A DNA stretch of 64,000 bases from Poseidonibacter antarcticus. GTDB lineage: Bacteria > Campylobacterota > Campylobacteria > Campylobacterales > Arcobacteraceae. This document shows positions 8,311 to 15,194 of this stretch, piece after piece. Location: assembly GCF_003667345.1 (NCBI RefSeq), contig NZ_RCWF01000006.1:1-64000 (forward strand), read 5' to 3'. Each line of letters opens with the position of its first letter. The stretch's first letter is position 1. The notes beneath the pieces are model-generated. The model did not search any database and had not been told where the DNA came from. It saw nothing but the letters and a program-made list of their open reading frames with translations. The translations under genes were made by a program, and so were the position numbers.

Positions 8311-8571
8311 TTAGACACCGTAATATTTAACATCTCCAATTACAGCAACATCTACTTCTACAATTTTTCCAATTCTATCTTTTGTGAAAAGGTTTACTTT
8401 TTCATTTGGAATACTTACATCTAGTAAAGTAATCTTTGTAGAACCATTTTTCATAACTTGTTTACTTAGTAATTGTAATTTTGTTTTACCTATTGTAATA
8501 ACACCTGTATTTTTATCTGTAAAATCATTTGATTTATAGATTCCCATTAACTCTGCTTTTAAAACTAACAT
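8311..8571 (-). CDS. Putative ssDNA-binding protein, 86 aa
   Basis: A short beta-rich protein (MLVLKAELMGIYKSND...KITLLDVSIPN...GKIVEVDVAVIGDVKYYGV) sized and patterned like the small OB-fold helix-destabilising proteins encoded next to rolling-circle initiators in filamentous phages and satellites. The family is inferred from size, strand pattern and position directly upstream of rep; no diagnostic motif is available. AAGGATAAAAA precedes the ATG, and a consensus promoter lies 64-93 bases upstream. Confidence 0.5.
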   Translation of the reverse strand: MLVLKAELMGIYKSNDFTDKNTGVITIGKTKLQLLSKQVMKNGSTKITLLDVSIPNEKVNLFTKDRIGKIVEVDVAVIGDVKYYGV

Positions 8572-8616
8572 TTTTTATCCTTAAAGGATTTATCTATTTG
8601 TTTAAATAGAAAGTTT

Positions 8617-8632
8617 AGTAAACGTCTTTACT
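8617..8632. promoter_or_regulatory. Palindromic operator candidate
   Basis: AGTAAACGTCTTTACT is a 6-4-6 perfect palindrome lying immediately downstream of the -10 of the ssb/rep promoter. That is the usual place for a repressor site. AlpA or an unidentified island regulator could bind it (inference). Confidence 0.45.
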
Positions 8633-8634
8633 GT

Positions 8635-8664
8635 TATATAAATTTATATGACATTGTTTGTCAA
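8635..8664 (-). promoter_or_regulatory. Sigma-70-type promoter for the ssb-like/rep genes
   Basis: On the minus strand TTGACA (8664-8659) is followed after 18 bases by TATATA (8640-8635). The -35 is a perfect consensus and drives toward the ssb-like gene start at 8571. Confidence 0.6.
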
Positions 8665-8734
8665 TTGATAGGGGAAGTTTAATTGGTTTTGATTTTTTTT
8701 GAAAGTGAATTTCACTAGTTGGTCAATAGTGAAT

Positions 8735-9724
8735 TTATAATTCTTTAAATATTGGATGTTCTTTATAGTTTCTTTTCGTTCTAAATTCTAGTATTTCTAA
8801 GTCATTAAAAGTATCTTTTAATTGGATTTCTTTTTTTAAATGGCTTGCATTTAAATTAGATTCAAACTCATAATCAAAGAATGAATTCATTAGAATATTA
8901 ATATATTTAACTAAGTTCTTATCTTGAATAGTATCATTTATATTTAATGACTTATTTATTAAATTTATATCTTTATAGATAGAAAAACTATGTATTTGAC
9001 AACTTTTAAATATATGAGTATCTTGTAGTTTTGTAGCTGAATTAAGATAAGTTTCTTGCTTTAATATAGTATCTACTAACTCTTTTTCTTCTCCTATAAA
9101 AGTAGGTTTTGGAATGGAATTAATACTTTGATACATTGCTCTTATTTCTAATGGATTTTTTAAGAAGTCTTCATATAGATTTATCATTAGTTTAGATTCT
9201 TTTGAATCATTAAATTGTTGATAATCTTTAAATGTTTTTATTCTTGGAATAATTGCATCTTTTACAATTGGATGACTAGTTTTGGCAATACCTTTTTTTT
9301 TAATATCTTCTTCATATTCTAAATTATTTAAAACTTCTAAAGTGTATAAATGTTCGAATATCTTTACTAATAATATATTTAATCTATAAAATATTTTATA
9401 TTTATCATATATTATAGATTTATCATATTTAATTAGTTCTTTAAATACTTTTATTTGTTCATCTTGAAATTTATAATCAAATTGATTTAGTGTGCTAGAT
9501 AATATTTCTTTTTCTTCCTTTTTGTCTTGTACTTGTGTAAGTGTTTTTGAGGCTTTTATTTGAGAGAATACAATTGTTTTTAATTTTGAAAAATCTATTT
9601 CTCCTTCAAGTTCTTTTATTTGATTATCAAAAAAAATTTCTACTACTTTTTCTATATCTTTTGTTTTAATATATAATCTAGCTATATCTTCAATTATTTT
9701 TTTTATATTGATTTTATCATTCAT
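8735..9724 (-). CDS. Island protein of unknown function, 329 aa
   Basis: A soluble, highly charged, helix-rich protein with no signal peptide or membrane segment. The stretch 61-75 (KTLTQVQDKKEEKEI region) is lysine/glutamate-rich. No catalytic motif could be recognised. It lies alone between the ssb promoter region and the membrane-protein cassette, with 94 bases upstream that may hold its own promoter. A palindromic AGTGAATTTCACT (8704-8716) and a repeat AGTGAATTT overlapping its stop may be operators. Could be cargo such as defence or an accessory replication factor; not determinable. Confidence 0.6.
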   Translation of the reverse strand: MNDKINIKKIIEDIARLYIKTKDIEKVVEIFFDNQIKELEGEIDFSKLKTIVFSQIKASKTLTQVQDKKEEKEILSSTLNQFDYKFQDEQIKVFKELIKYDKSIIYDKYKIFYRLNILLVKIFEHLYTLEVLNNLEYEEDIKKKGIAKTSHPIVKDAIIPRIKTFKDYQQFNDSKESKLMINLYEDFLKNPLEIRAMYQSINSIPKPTFIGEEKELVDTILKQETYLNSATKLQDTHIFKSCQIHSFSIYKDINLINKSLNINDTIQDKNLVKYINILMNSFFDYEFESNLNASHLKKEIQLKDTFNDLEILEFRTKRNYKEHPIFKEL

Positions 9725-9818
9725 AATAAATTATATAGAAAACTTAATTAGTAAAAAGAACTTTGTGAAGTTTTTAAATTAATTTTTTCCATAGTTTTAA
9801 TAATTATAGAGATATCTT

Positions 9819-10304
9819 CTATTTTAATCTACTGGATAGTAATAATAAATCATAAATTGACAATGTAATAACCAACATAGTAATAAAAACTGATATAAAA
9901 CCAGTAATATTTAATATAAAATTCATTGAACAAATATTTGAACTTGATAGTAGCATATAAAATAAACTAATTGTAATTGATGTGAAGATTAAAATTACAC
10001 TCATTTCTACATTTGTAATCAAAAATTTCTTATAATCAATATTACTGTTTGGCAAATTCTTAATACCTTGAGTTAGTAGTACTGTTAAAGATAAGACAAG
10101 AAACGCGGTAATTACAGAGTTTGTGGATACTAGTATTGTTGCTATATCTTTATGATTTATTTTATCCGCAAAATTATAAAAAATTACATTTACAGAAATT
10201 GCGAAAATAAGTGGAAAGAGAATTTTCCAAAAATAATGAAAAAAATTGTGAACATTCAACTCTTTTCTAAATTGAATATAGTCTTTAAATATTTTATTTA
10301 TCAT
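9819..10304 (-). CDS. Four-helix membrane protein of a two-gene island cassette, 161 aa
   Basis: Four hydrophobic helices are visible: about residues 23-46, 55-80, 99-120 and 127-156. Short basic N-terminal and C-terminal ends suggest both termini are in the cytosol. No pore or enzyme motif was recognised. Its ATG begins 2 bases after the stop of the 289-aa gene, so the two are surely cotranscribed and translationally coupled. Small multi-helix membrane proteins paired with a soluble partner in islands are often membrane-acting effectors of phage-defence systems; that reading is inference. Confidence 0.65.
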   Translation of the reverse strand: MINKIFKDYIQFRKELNVHNFFHYFWKILFPLIFAISVNVIFYNFADKINHKDIATILVSTNSVITAFLVLSLTVLLTQGIKNLPNSNIDYKKFLITNVEMSVILIFTSITISLFYMLLSSSNICSMNFILNITGFISVFITMLVITLSIYDLLLLSSRLK

Positions 10305-10306
10305 AA

Positions 10307-11176
10307 TTAATTCCTTAAAAAGTCAAATAACTCCGTTACATAATTTGCACTCTGAATCTCAATTTCACGTCTTGCAGGTTGTTCCCAGCTATTTGTATTA
10401 GCATTATTTTCTAGTGTTGCAATTCTACCATTTGAATCTTCACATTTAATTACATATCTTGCAATACCTCTACCTCTTATTCTATTTTGAGCAAATTCTA
10501 ATACATTTGCAAATGCACTATCTATTTTAATACTATACAAGGTTCTACCACTATTAATAATTTCTCCACCTTCTGTATTTGAATCCATGTATAAAACTAT
10601 TTGCTTACTTCTTGTTGATGTATCAAAAACTTCTTCATAATCTGTTGTATTAAAATCCATACCAAATTCAAAGTCATCACTATTAAATACATTATCTAAG
10701 ACATCTATGTTTAAAAAAGCCTCTTGAACAATATTTCTTAGAAGTTTATAAATAATTGCGTTTGGCAATGCATGATACTGATATTCAAATCCAAACTTTA
10801 TCATATTATCATATAATACACAAAAGACATTTAATGTATAAGCTGGTCCTTCTTCATTATTTAGTTGGTTAAGTTCATTCCAGTTAGTCACATTTACAAT
10901 TGCCTGATTATCACTTGTTTTAGCATATATTATTTTAAACTTAAATAATTTTCTATTTTCTCTTTCATCAATTAAAATAGGTTTCGTATATGTTGCAATT
11001 ATATATTGATATGAGGCATAGTCCAAATCATATTCAAGTGGTGCTTGATTATAAATATCTAAATCCTCATTTGATATTGTTTTTTGTGTATATAGCTCAT
11101 TATCAATATTATCAGAACTAAATACACCTTCCATTTCATTATCTCTTGTTCTTAAAAGATATCTTTCAAAGTACAT
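10307..11176 (-). CDS. Soluble partner protein of a two-gene island cassette, 289 aa
   Basis: An acidic, apparently cytosolic protein of unknown family. Notable segments are the acidic stretch NSDDFEFGMDFNTTDYEEVF around 165-184, an arginine-rich NRIRGRGIARYVIK around 232-245, and a C-terminal TELFDFLRN. No nuclease, ATPase or cyclase motif was found. It lies directly upstream of the four-helix membrane protein (2-base gap), with 78 bases before the next gene. Gene pairing suggests it senses or regulates and the membrane partner executes; this is a hypothesis only. Confidence 0.62.
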   Translation of the reverse strand: MYFERYLLRTRDNEMEGVFSSDNIDNELYTQKTISNEDLDIYNQAPLEYDLDYASYQYIIATYTKPILIDERENRKLFKFKIIYAKTSDNQAIVNVTNWNELNQLNNEEGPAYTLNVFCVLYDNMIKFGFEYQYHALPNAIIYKLLRNIVQEAFLNIDVLDNVFNSDDFEFGMDFNTTDYEEVFDTSTRSKQIVLYMDSNTEGGEIINSGRTLYSIKIDSAFANVLEFAQNRIRGRGIARYVIKCEDSNGRIATLENNANTNSWEQPARREIEIQSANYVTELFDFLRN

Positions 11177-11254
11177 AAATCTCCTAATAAATTATTTTAA
11201 AAATATTATATATTATATTTATAAAATTTAGAATTAAGTTCTCATTTTTTTCTT

Positions 11255-11836
11255 TTAGCTTTTAACAGAGTCTACTTTTTCTAAAAAATCATTATCAATA
11301 TATAATGGTTCATAATAAAAATCACTTTCTAAAGATTCTTTCCATATTAAAGAAGGATTATTTATATCTATGGAGCTATTCAATAATCCTTTGTTTTTTA
11401 AAGTAGACATAATTGTTAAGTCTAGGATACTCATATCATATAATGTAATCCATACATGAACATCTAGTTCTTTATTTAATGATTTTCCTTCATTTATTAT
11501 TCTTTTTAGTTTTTGTTTTGATAGATTATATATATTTTCTTTTTTATAGTAAACGTTCCCTACTGTTATATATGCGTACTCTTCCATATCATAATAGGAA
11601 AGTAGTTCTCTAAAATTATCGGAATGTAGATGACATTTATTGACTAGATTTATTAATCCAACACTTTGATAATAAATAATAACTAGTTCCTTAATCATTT
11701 TTTTAAAGTCTAAGTTTTTATTATTGTAGTTTAATAATAATTCATTTTTAACTTCATCAAAATTTGAAAACTGTTTTTTCATTTGTTTATTAGCTTTTAT
11801 TGAGTTAATAAAATTGTTTATATAGTTAATTTCCAT
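11255..11836 (-). CDS. Hypothetical protein coupled to the integrase gene, 193 aa
   Basis: A soluble, lysine- and asparagine-rich protein with no recognised domain. Its ATG lies inside the end of the integrase gene (11-base overlap) behind AAAAGGG, so it is translated from the integrase message. Genes in this position sometimes encode directionality factors, but this one is larger than typical excisionases and shows no helix-turn-helix that I can identify. Function unknown. Confidence 0.6.
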   Translation of the reverse strand: MEINYINNFINSIKANKQMKKQFSNFDEVKNELLLNYNNKNLDFKKMIKELVIIYYQSVGLINLVNKCHLHSDNFRELLSYYDMEEYAYITVGNVYYKKENIYNLSKQKLKRIINEGKSLNKELDVHVWITLYDMSILDLTIMSTLKNKGLLNSSIDINNPSLIWKESLESDFYYEPLYIDNDFLEKVDSVKS

Positions 11837-13064
11837 TTTTTACCCTTTTAGTAATTGTTAAGTATTTTTCATACCATTCAATTAATCCTCTCATAGATTT
11901 TTTATAAGAGGCACGATTATAGGCCTCTTTAACTTTATTAGATTCTTTATGAGAAAGTAAAGCTTCAATAACTTCTCCACTATATCCATGTTCTTCCATA
12001 TTCTCATAAGCAATCGTTGAAAACATAGCTCTAAAACTGTGAGGTACGAACTCTTCTTTTGTATATCCCATTCTTCTTAATGCTCCAATAAGAGTATTAT
12101 CACTCATTGGTTTGTCTTTTGCTCTAAAGCTTGGAAATACATATTGACCATTTCCCGTAAATTGTTTTACTTCTTCTAGTATTTCAATTACTTGATTTGG
12201 TAGTGGAAGTATAAATTCTGTTTTAGTTTTCATTTTTGAAGCTGGTATTATCCATTCTTTTTTATCAAAGTCTATTTCAATCCATTCACAGTATCTAATA
12301 TTATAACTTCGTACAAATACATAAGGAAGCATTTTTAAAGCCATCTTAGTTGTGTAATCTCCTGAATAATCATCAATAGCTAATAGTAAGCCTTTTATAT
12401 CTTTTTCTTTTGTGAAAGTAGGGTAGTGTTTCTTTTCTCTTTTTCCTAAGATATTCTTTTGTTCTATATCTGCTACTATATTATGAGGTACATATTCTAA
12501 AGTAACTGCATACTTATATATTTTATTTATTATCATTAGAACTCTACTTGCAGTATCTTGTAAATCTCTTTCTTTTAGTATTTTAAGTATTTCAATTAAG
12601 TCTAATCTTGTTACATCTTCGATTGGTTTATCTTTCATATATTTATATACATAGTTTTCTAATGCACGACCTAGTTTTATATGATAGTTTTCTGATACTT
12701 CTGTTTGATAATTTTCGTGCCATTCTTGAGAAACTTTATAAAATGTATTTTCTTTTTTCTTTTCTACTTTTAGTATCTCTTCTTTTTTTTGTTTCTTTTG
12801 TTCATTTGGGTCTATATCATTTGCTATTAAAGATTTATACTCTTCTCTTTTTGCTCTTGCATCTTTTAGAGATAAACTTGGATATGTTCCTAGAGCTATA
12901 ATTTTTTCTTTATTGTTAAACCTATATTTGAATCGCCATCTTTTACCACCAGTTTTTGCTACTAATAAAAAAAGTCCTCCACCATCAAAAAGTTTATAAT
13001 CTTTTTCTTTTGGTTTAGTAGTCTTAATTTGTGTTGCAGTTAGTGGTAGGGTACTTCTTGCCAT
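11826..13064 (-). CDS. int: Tyrosine site-specific integrase (P4-like, DUF4102 N-terminus)
   Basis: A 412-aa recombinase that inserts and excises the island at the tmRNA 3' end. Residues 1-90 form the arm-site-binding DUF4102 domain (FDGGGLFLLV, LGTYPSLSLKDAR). The core-binding domain spans about 105-200. The catalytic domain carries R252, H342-x2-R345 (PHSFRAMFST), H372 (LLSHKE) and the nucleophile Y382 (AYNRASY). All key residues are present, so it should be active. AAAAGGAAT precedes the ATG. It starts 188 bases from the end of the tmRNA gene, with arm-like repeats in between. Confidence 0.95.
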   Translation of the reverse strand: MARSTLPLTATQIKTTKPKEKDYKLFDGGGLFLLVAKTGGKRWRFKYRFNNKEKIIALGTYPSLSLKDARAKREEYKSLIANDIDPNEQKKQKKEEILKVEKKKENTFYKVSQEWHENYQTEVSENYHIKLGRALENYVYKYMKDKPIEDVTRLDLIEILKILKERDLQDTASRVLMIINKIYKYAVTLEYVPHNIVADIEQKNILGKREKKHYPTFTKEKDIKGLLLAIDDYSGDYTTKMALKMLPYVFVRSYNIRYCEWIEIDFDKKEWIIPASKMKTKTEFILPLPNQVIEILEEVKQFTGNGQYVFPSFRAKDKPMSDNTLIGALRRMGYTKEEFVPHSFRAMFSTIAYENMEEHGYSGEVIEALLSHKESNKVKEAYNRASYKKSMRGLIEWYEKYLTITKRVKNGN

Positions 13065-13075
13065 TTGATGATTCC

Positions 13076-13144
13076 TTTTAGGGGTACTTTTTTATTTGCT
13101 TAGGGGTATTTTATCATTGTATCCCTAAATATGCCCCTAAAGGT
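13076..13144. repeat. Candidate integrase arm-type sites, right end
   Basis: Four copies of a CCCTAAA-type motif: TTTTAGGGGTAC and TTAGGGGTATT on one strand, then TATCCCTAAAT and TGCCCCTAAAGG on the other. They lie between the integrase start and the attachment repeat. The arrangement as two inverted pairs, with the same motif at the left end, fits integrase arm sites that would also let the integrase repress its own promoter (inference). Confidence 0.55.
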
Positions 13145-13245
13145 TTTAGATTTGATGGTATTTGCTTAGACTGTATTGGTTGACAAAGTGGTTAAAGTAT
13201 CGATAAATTGGTGTCTGAATAGACTTTGTGAGGTTTCTTTAGATT

Positions 13246-13271
13246 ATATATTGGTGGAGATGTCCGGGATT
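13246..13271. repeat. Right attachment site inside tmRNA 3' end
   Basis: Identical over 26 bases to 5585-5610. It includes the discriminator, the encoded CCA end and part of the T-arm of the tmRNA, so integration preserves a functional tmRNA. Confidence 0.93.
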
Positions 13272-13642
13272 GAACCGGAGTCTTAAAACATATCCGCATA
13301 GCGTCTACATGCTTAGAAGAGGTTGATTAATTTCACTTTACAAAAACTCAACCTGCAAGGCTTCTGTAAAGCTAAGATTTGAAATGTCTCTTTAAAAGTA
13401 AATCACCTTTTTAAAGATAAGCTATTAGGGTGAGCCCATTTAGATCTACTTATATAGCATCAGTAGAATGAGCCTCCTAGTCTCGACCCAATTAAGGGGA
13501 GTCTAAATTAAAACTTACGCTGCTGCGTAAGCTGGAGAATAATTAGTATTATTTGCGTTTAAAAATTATGAACCGTATAACGGCGTGTTCAGGCCGACAT
13601 GCAACTAGACTTCAATGCTCTAATCGAAGCCAAATCATCCCC
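13252..13642 (-). ncRNA. ssrA: Transfer-messenger RNA (tmRNA)
   Basis: About 391 bases. On the minus strand the 5' end is GGGGATGATTTGGCTTCGAT and the 3' end is a T-arm followed by CATCTCCACCA, pairing as the alanine-tRNA-like acceptor with encoded CCA. It rescues stalled ribosomes together with SmpB. The tag reading frame (13556 down to 13515) encodes ANNTNYSPAYAAA and stop. ClpP, a probable consumer of tagged proteins, is encoded at 21.5 kb. The 3' end is the island's integration target. Confidence 0.96.
13515..13556 (-). other. tmRNA proteolysis-tag reading frame
   Basis: The resume codon GCA at 13556 starts the frame A-N-N-T-N-Y-S-P-A-Y-A-A-A ending TAA. The terminal small hydrophobic residues are the degron recognised by Clp proteases. 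The end of the frame folds as a hairpin (CTTACGC with GCGTAAG), as in other tmRNAs. The last residues are AAA rather than the frequent LAA or VAA. Confidence 0.9.
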
Positions 13643-13720
13643 ATATATTGTTTGCAACTTTAACAAATTTTTACTTAAAATATAATATAATCAATACAAT
13701 ATTAAATAAAAGAGGTAAAG

Positions 13721-14929
13721 ATGACAAATACTAATACTGGTATTTTAATTATTGGAGCTGGTGGCGTAAGTCGTGTAGCAACTACAAAGTGTGCTATGAA
13801 CATAGATACATTTGAAAAGATTACTTTAGCATCAAGAACTGTTTCTAAATGTGAAACAATTGCAAATGATATTAAAAAAAATCAAAATGTAGTTATAAAT
13901 GTTGCATCAGTTGATGCTGATGATGTTCCTTCTTTAGTAAAACTTATAAAAGAAGTAAACCCAAGAGTTGTGTTAAATGTTGCTTTACCTTATCAAGATT
14001 TAACAATTATGGATGCGTGTACTCAAGCTGGTGTTGATTATGTTGATACTGCTAACTATGAGCATCCAGATGAGGCAAAGTTTGAATACAAAGAACAATG
14101 GGCAAAACAAGAGCAATTTGAAAAAGCGAATGTAAAAGCATTATTAGGTTCTGGTTTTGATCCAGGTGTTACAGGTGTATTTTGTGCTTATGCTCAACAA
14201 AACTTATTTGATGAGATTAATTATATAGATATTATGGACTGTAACGCAGGTGACCATGGTTATCCTTTTGCTACAAACTTTAATCCTGAAATAAATTTAC
14301 GAGAAGTTTCTGCAAACGGTAGATATTGGGAAGAGGGTAAATGGATTGAAACAAAACCTTTAGAAATAAAAGTTGAACACGATTATCCAGAAGTTGGAGT
14401 AAAACCATCTTATCTTTTATATCATGAAGAGTTAGAATCTTTATGTAAAAATATCAAAGGTCTTAAAAGAATTAGATTTTTTATGACATTTGGAGAATCA
14501 TATATTCAACATATGAATTGTTTAGAAAATGTAGGAATGTTAGGTATTAAACCTATTATGCACAAAGGTGTAGAAATTATTCCTATTGAGTTTTTAGCAA
14601 CATTATTGCCAGATCCTGCATCACTTGGTCCAAGAACTGTTGGGAAAACAAATATTGGTTGTATTATTGAAGGTTATAAAGACGGTAAAAAGAAAAAAGT
14701 ATATATTTATAATACTTGTGACCATCAAGAGTGTTACAAAGAAACAGGAGCTCAAGCTGTTTCATATACTACAGGAGTTCCTGCAATGATTGGAACTAAG
14801 ATGATTTATCAGGGTATTTGGGATGGAAAAGGTGTGTTTAATATTGAAGAATTTGATGCTAAACCATTTATGGATGAATTAATGATTCAAGGTTTACCTT
14901 GGAAAATATTAGATTTACCTGTTATTTAA
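13721..14929 (+). CDS. Carboxyspermidine/carboxynorspermidine synthase (saccharopine dehydrogenase family)
   Basis: A 402-aa NAD(P)-dependent reductase. It condenses aspartate semialdehyde with putrescine (or diaminopropane), the first step of the bacterial alternative spermidine route. A Rossmann motif sits at the N-terminus (LIIGAGGVSRVAT), then TLASRT, with the catalytic-domain sequence GSGFDPGVTGVF near 142-153. The partner decarboxylase NspC is encoded two genes downstream, with a rubredoxin between. GAGGTAAAG precedes the ATG. It is divergent from the tmRNA. Campylobacterota make spermidine this way, so carboxyspermidine is the expected product. Confidence 0.88.
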   Translation: MTNTNTGILIIGAGGVSRVATTKCAMNIDTFEKITLASRTVSKCETIANDIKKNQNVVINVASVDADDVPSLVKLIKEVNPRVVLNVALPYQDLTIMDACTQAGVDYVDTANYEHPDEAKFEYKEQWAKQEQFEKANVKALLGSGFDPGVTGVFCAYAQQNLFDEINYIDIMDCNAGDHGYPFATNFNPEINLREVSANGRYWEEGKWIETKPLEIKVEHDYPEVGVKPSYLLYHEELESLCKNIKGLKRIRFFMTFGESYIQHMNCLENVGMLGIKPIMHKGVEIIPIEFLATLLPDPASLGPRTVGKTNIGCIIEGYKDGKKKKVYIYNTCDHQECYKETGAQAVSYTTGVPAMIGTKMIYQGIWDGKGVFNIEEFDAKPFMDELMIQGLPWKILDLPVI

Positions 14930-15026
14930 GAAAAAATAAAATAAAATTATAAAACTAGTTTTTTAATTAAGTGCTTTTAAAATTAATAAACTTGTATAAT
15001 ATTTAAATTAAAAAGTAGGAGTTATT

Positions 15027-15194
15027 ATGCAAAAATATATATGTACAGTATGTGATTATATCTATGATCCAGCGATTGGTGACCCTGATTCTGGGATTGA
15101 ACCTGGAACAGCTTTTGAAGATCTTCCAGAAGATTGGGAATGTCCAGATTGTGGTGTATCAAAAGAGGAATTCGAACCTTTTGAAGAAAATTAA
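15027..15194 (+). CDS. Rubredoxin
   Basis: A 55-aa one-iron electron carrier. The two knuckles are complete: C6-T-V-C9 and C39-P-D-C42, with the conserved [14 protein letters not shown] and LPEDWECP segments. AGTAGGAGT precedes the ATG. It sits between the two spermidine synthesis genes and overlaps the start of nspC by 14 bases, so it is probably cotranscribed with it. Likely role in electron transfer to oxygen- or peroxide-reducing enzymes; partner not encoded nearby. Confidence 0.96.
   Translation: MQKYICTVCDYIYDPAIGDPDSGIEPGTAFEDLPEDWECPDCGVSKEEFEPFEEN

Larger units (their letters stand above)
5585..13271. mobile_element. Genomic island integrated in the tmRNA (ssrA) 3' end
   Basis: A 26-bp perfect direct repeat at 5585-5610 and 13246-13271 brackets about 7.7 kb. 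The right copy covers the last 20 bases of the tmRNA gene plus 6 flanking bases. The left copy is a free-standing tmRNA end with no gene attached. A tyrosine integrase lies next to the tmRNA copy, and all island genes run on the minus strand. Contents: integrase, 193-aa, 289-aa, four-helix membrane protein, 329-aa, ssDNA-binding-like, Rep_trans initiator, 63-aa, AlpA, MntA and HepT. No capsid, terminase, Zot or T4SS genes are present, so it is a satellite or integrative mobilisable element rather than a complete phage. Confidence 0.92.

Noticed and set aside
9819-11176. Kiwa (KwaA/KwaB) defence system
   Set aside because: The four-helix protein plus ~300-aa partner looks similar in outline, but the gene order is reversed and I see no DUF4868-like sequence in the 289-aa protein.
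12608-12901. Plus-strand ORF opposite the integrase
   Set aside because: Low-complexity leucine/phenylalanine-rich product produced by the reverse of an AT-rich coding frame; no ribosome site.
5585-13271. Reading the island as a filamentous phage (inovirus) prophage
   Set aside because: Rep and ssDNA-binding-like genes fit, but no Zot/pI ATPase, coat or adsorption protein is present, and the remaining genes do not resemble them.
15052-15180. N-terminal extension of nspC starting with an ATG at 15052
   Set aside because: These codons lie in the rubredoxin gene in another frame, and the translation is not protein-like; the family start fits TTG 15181.
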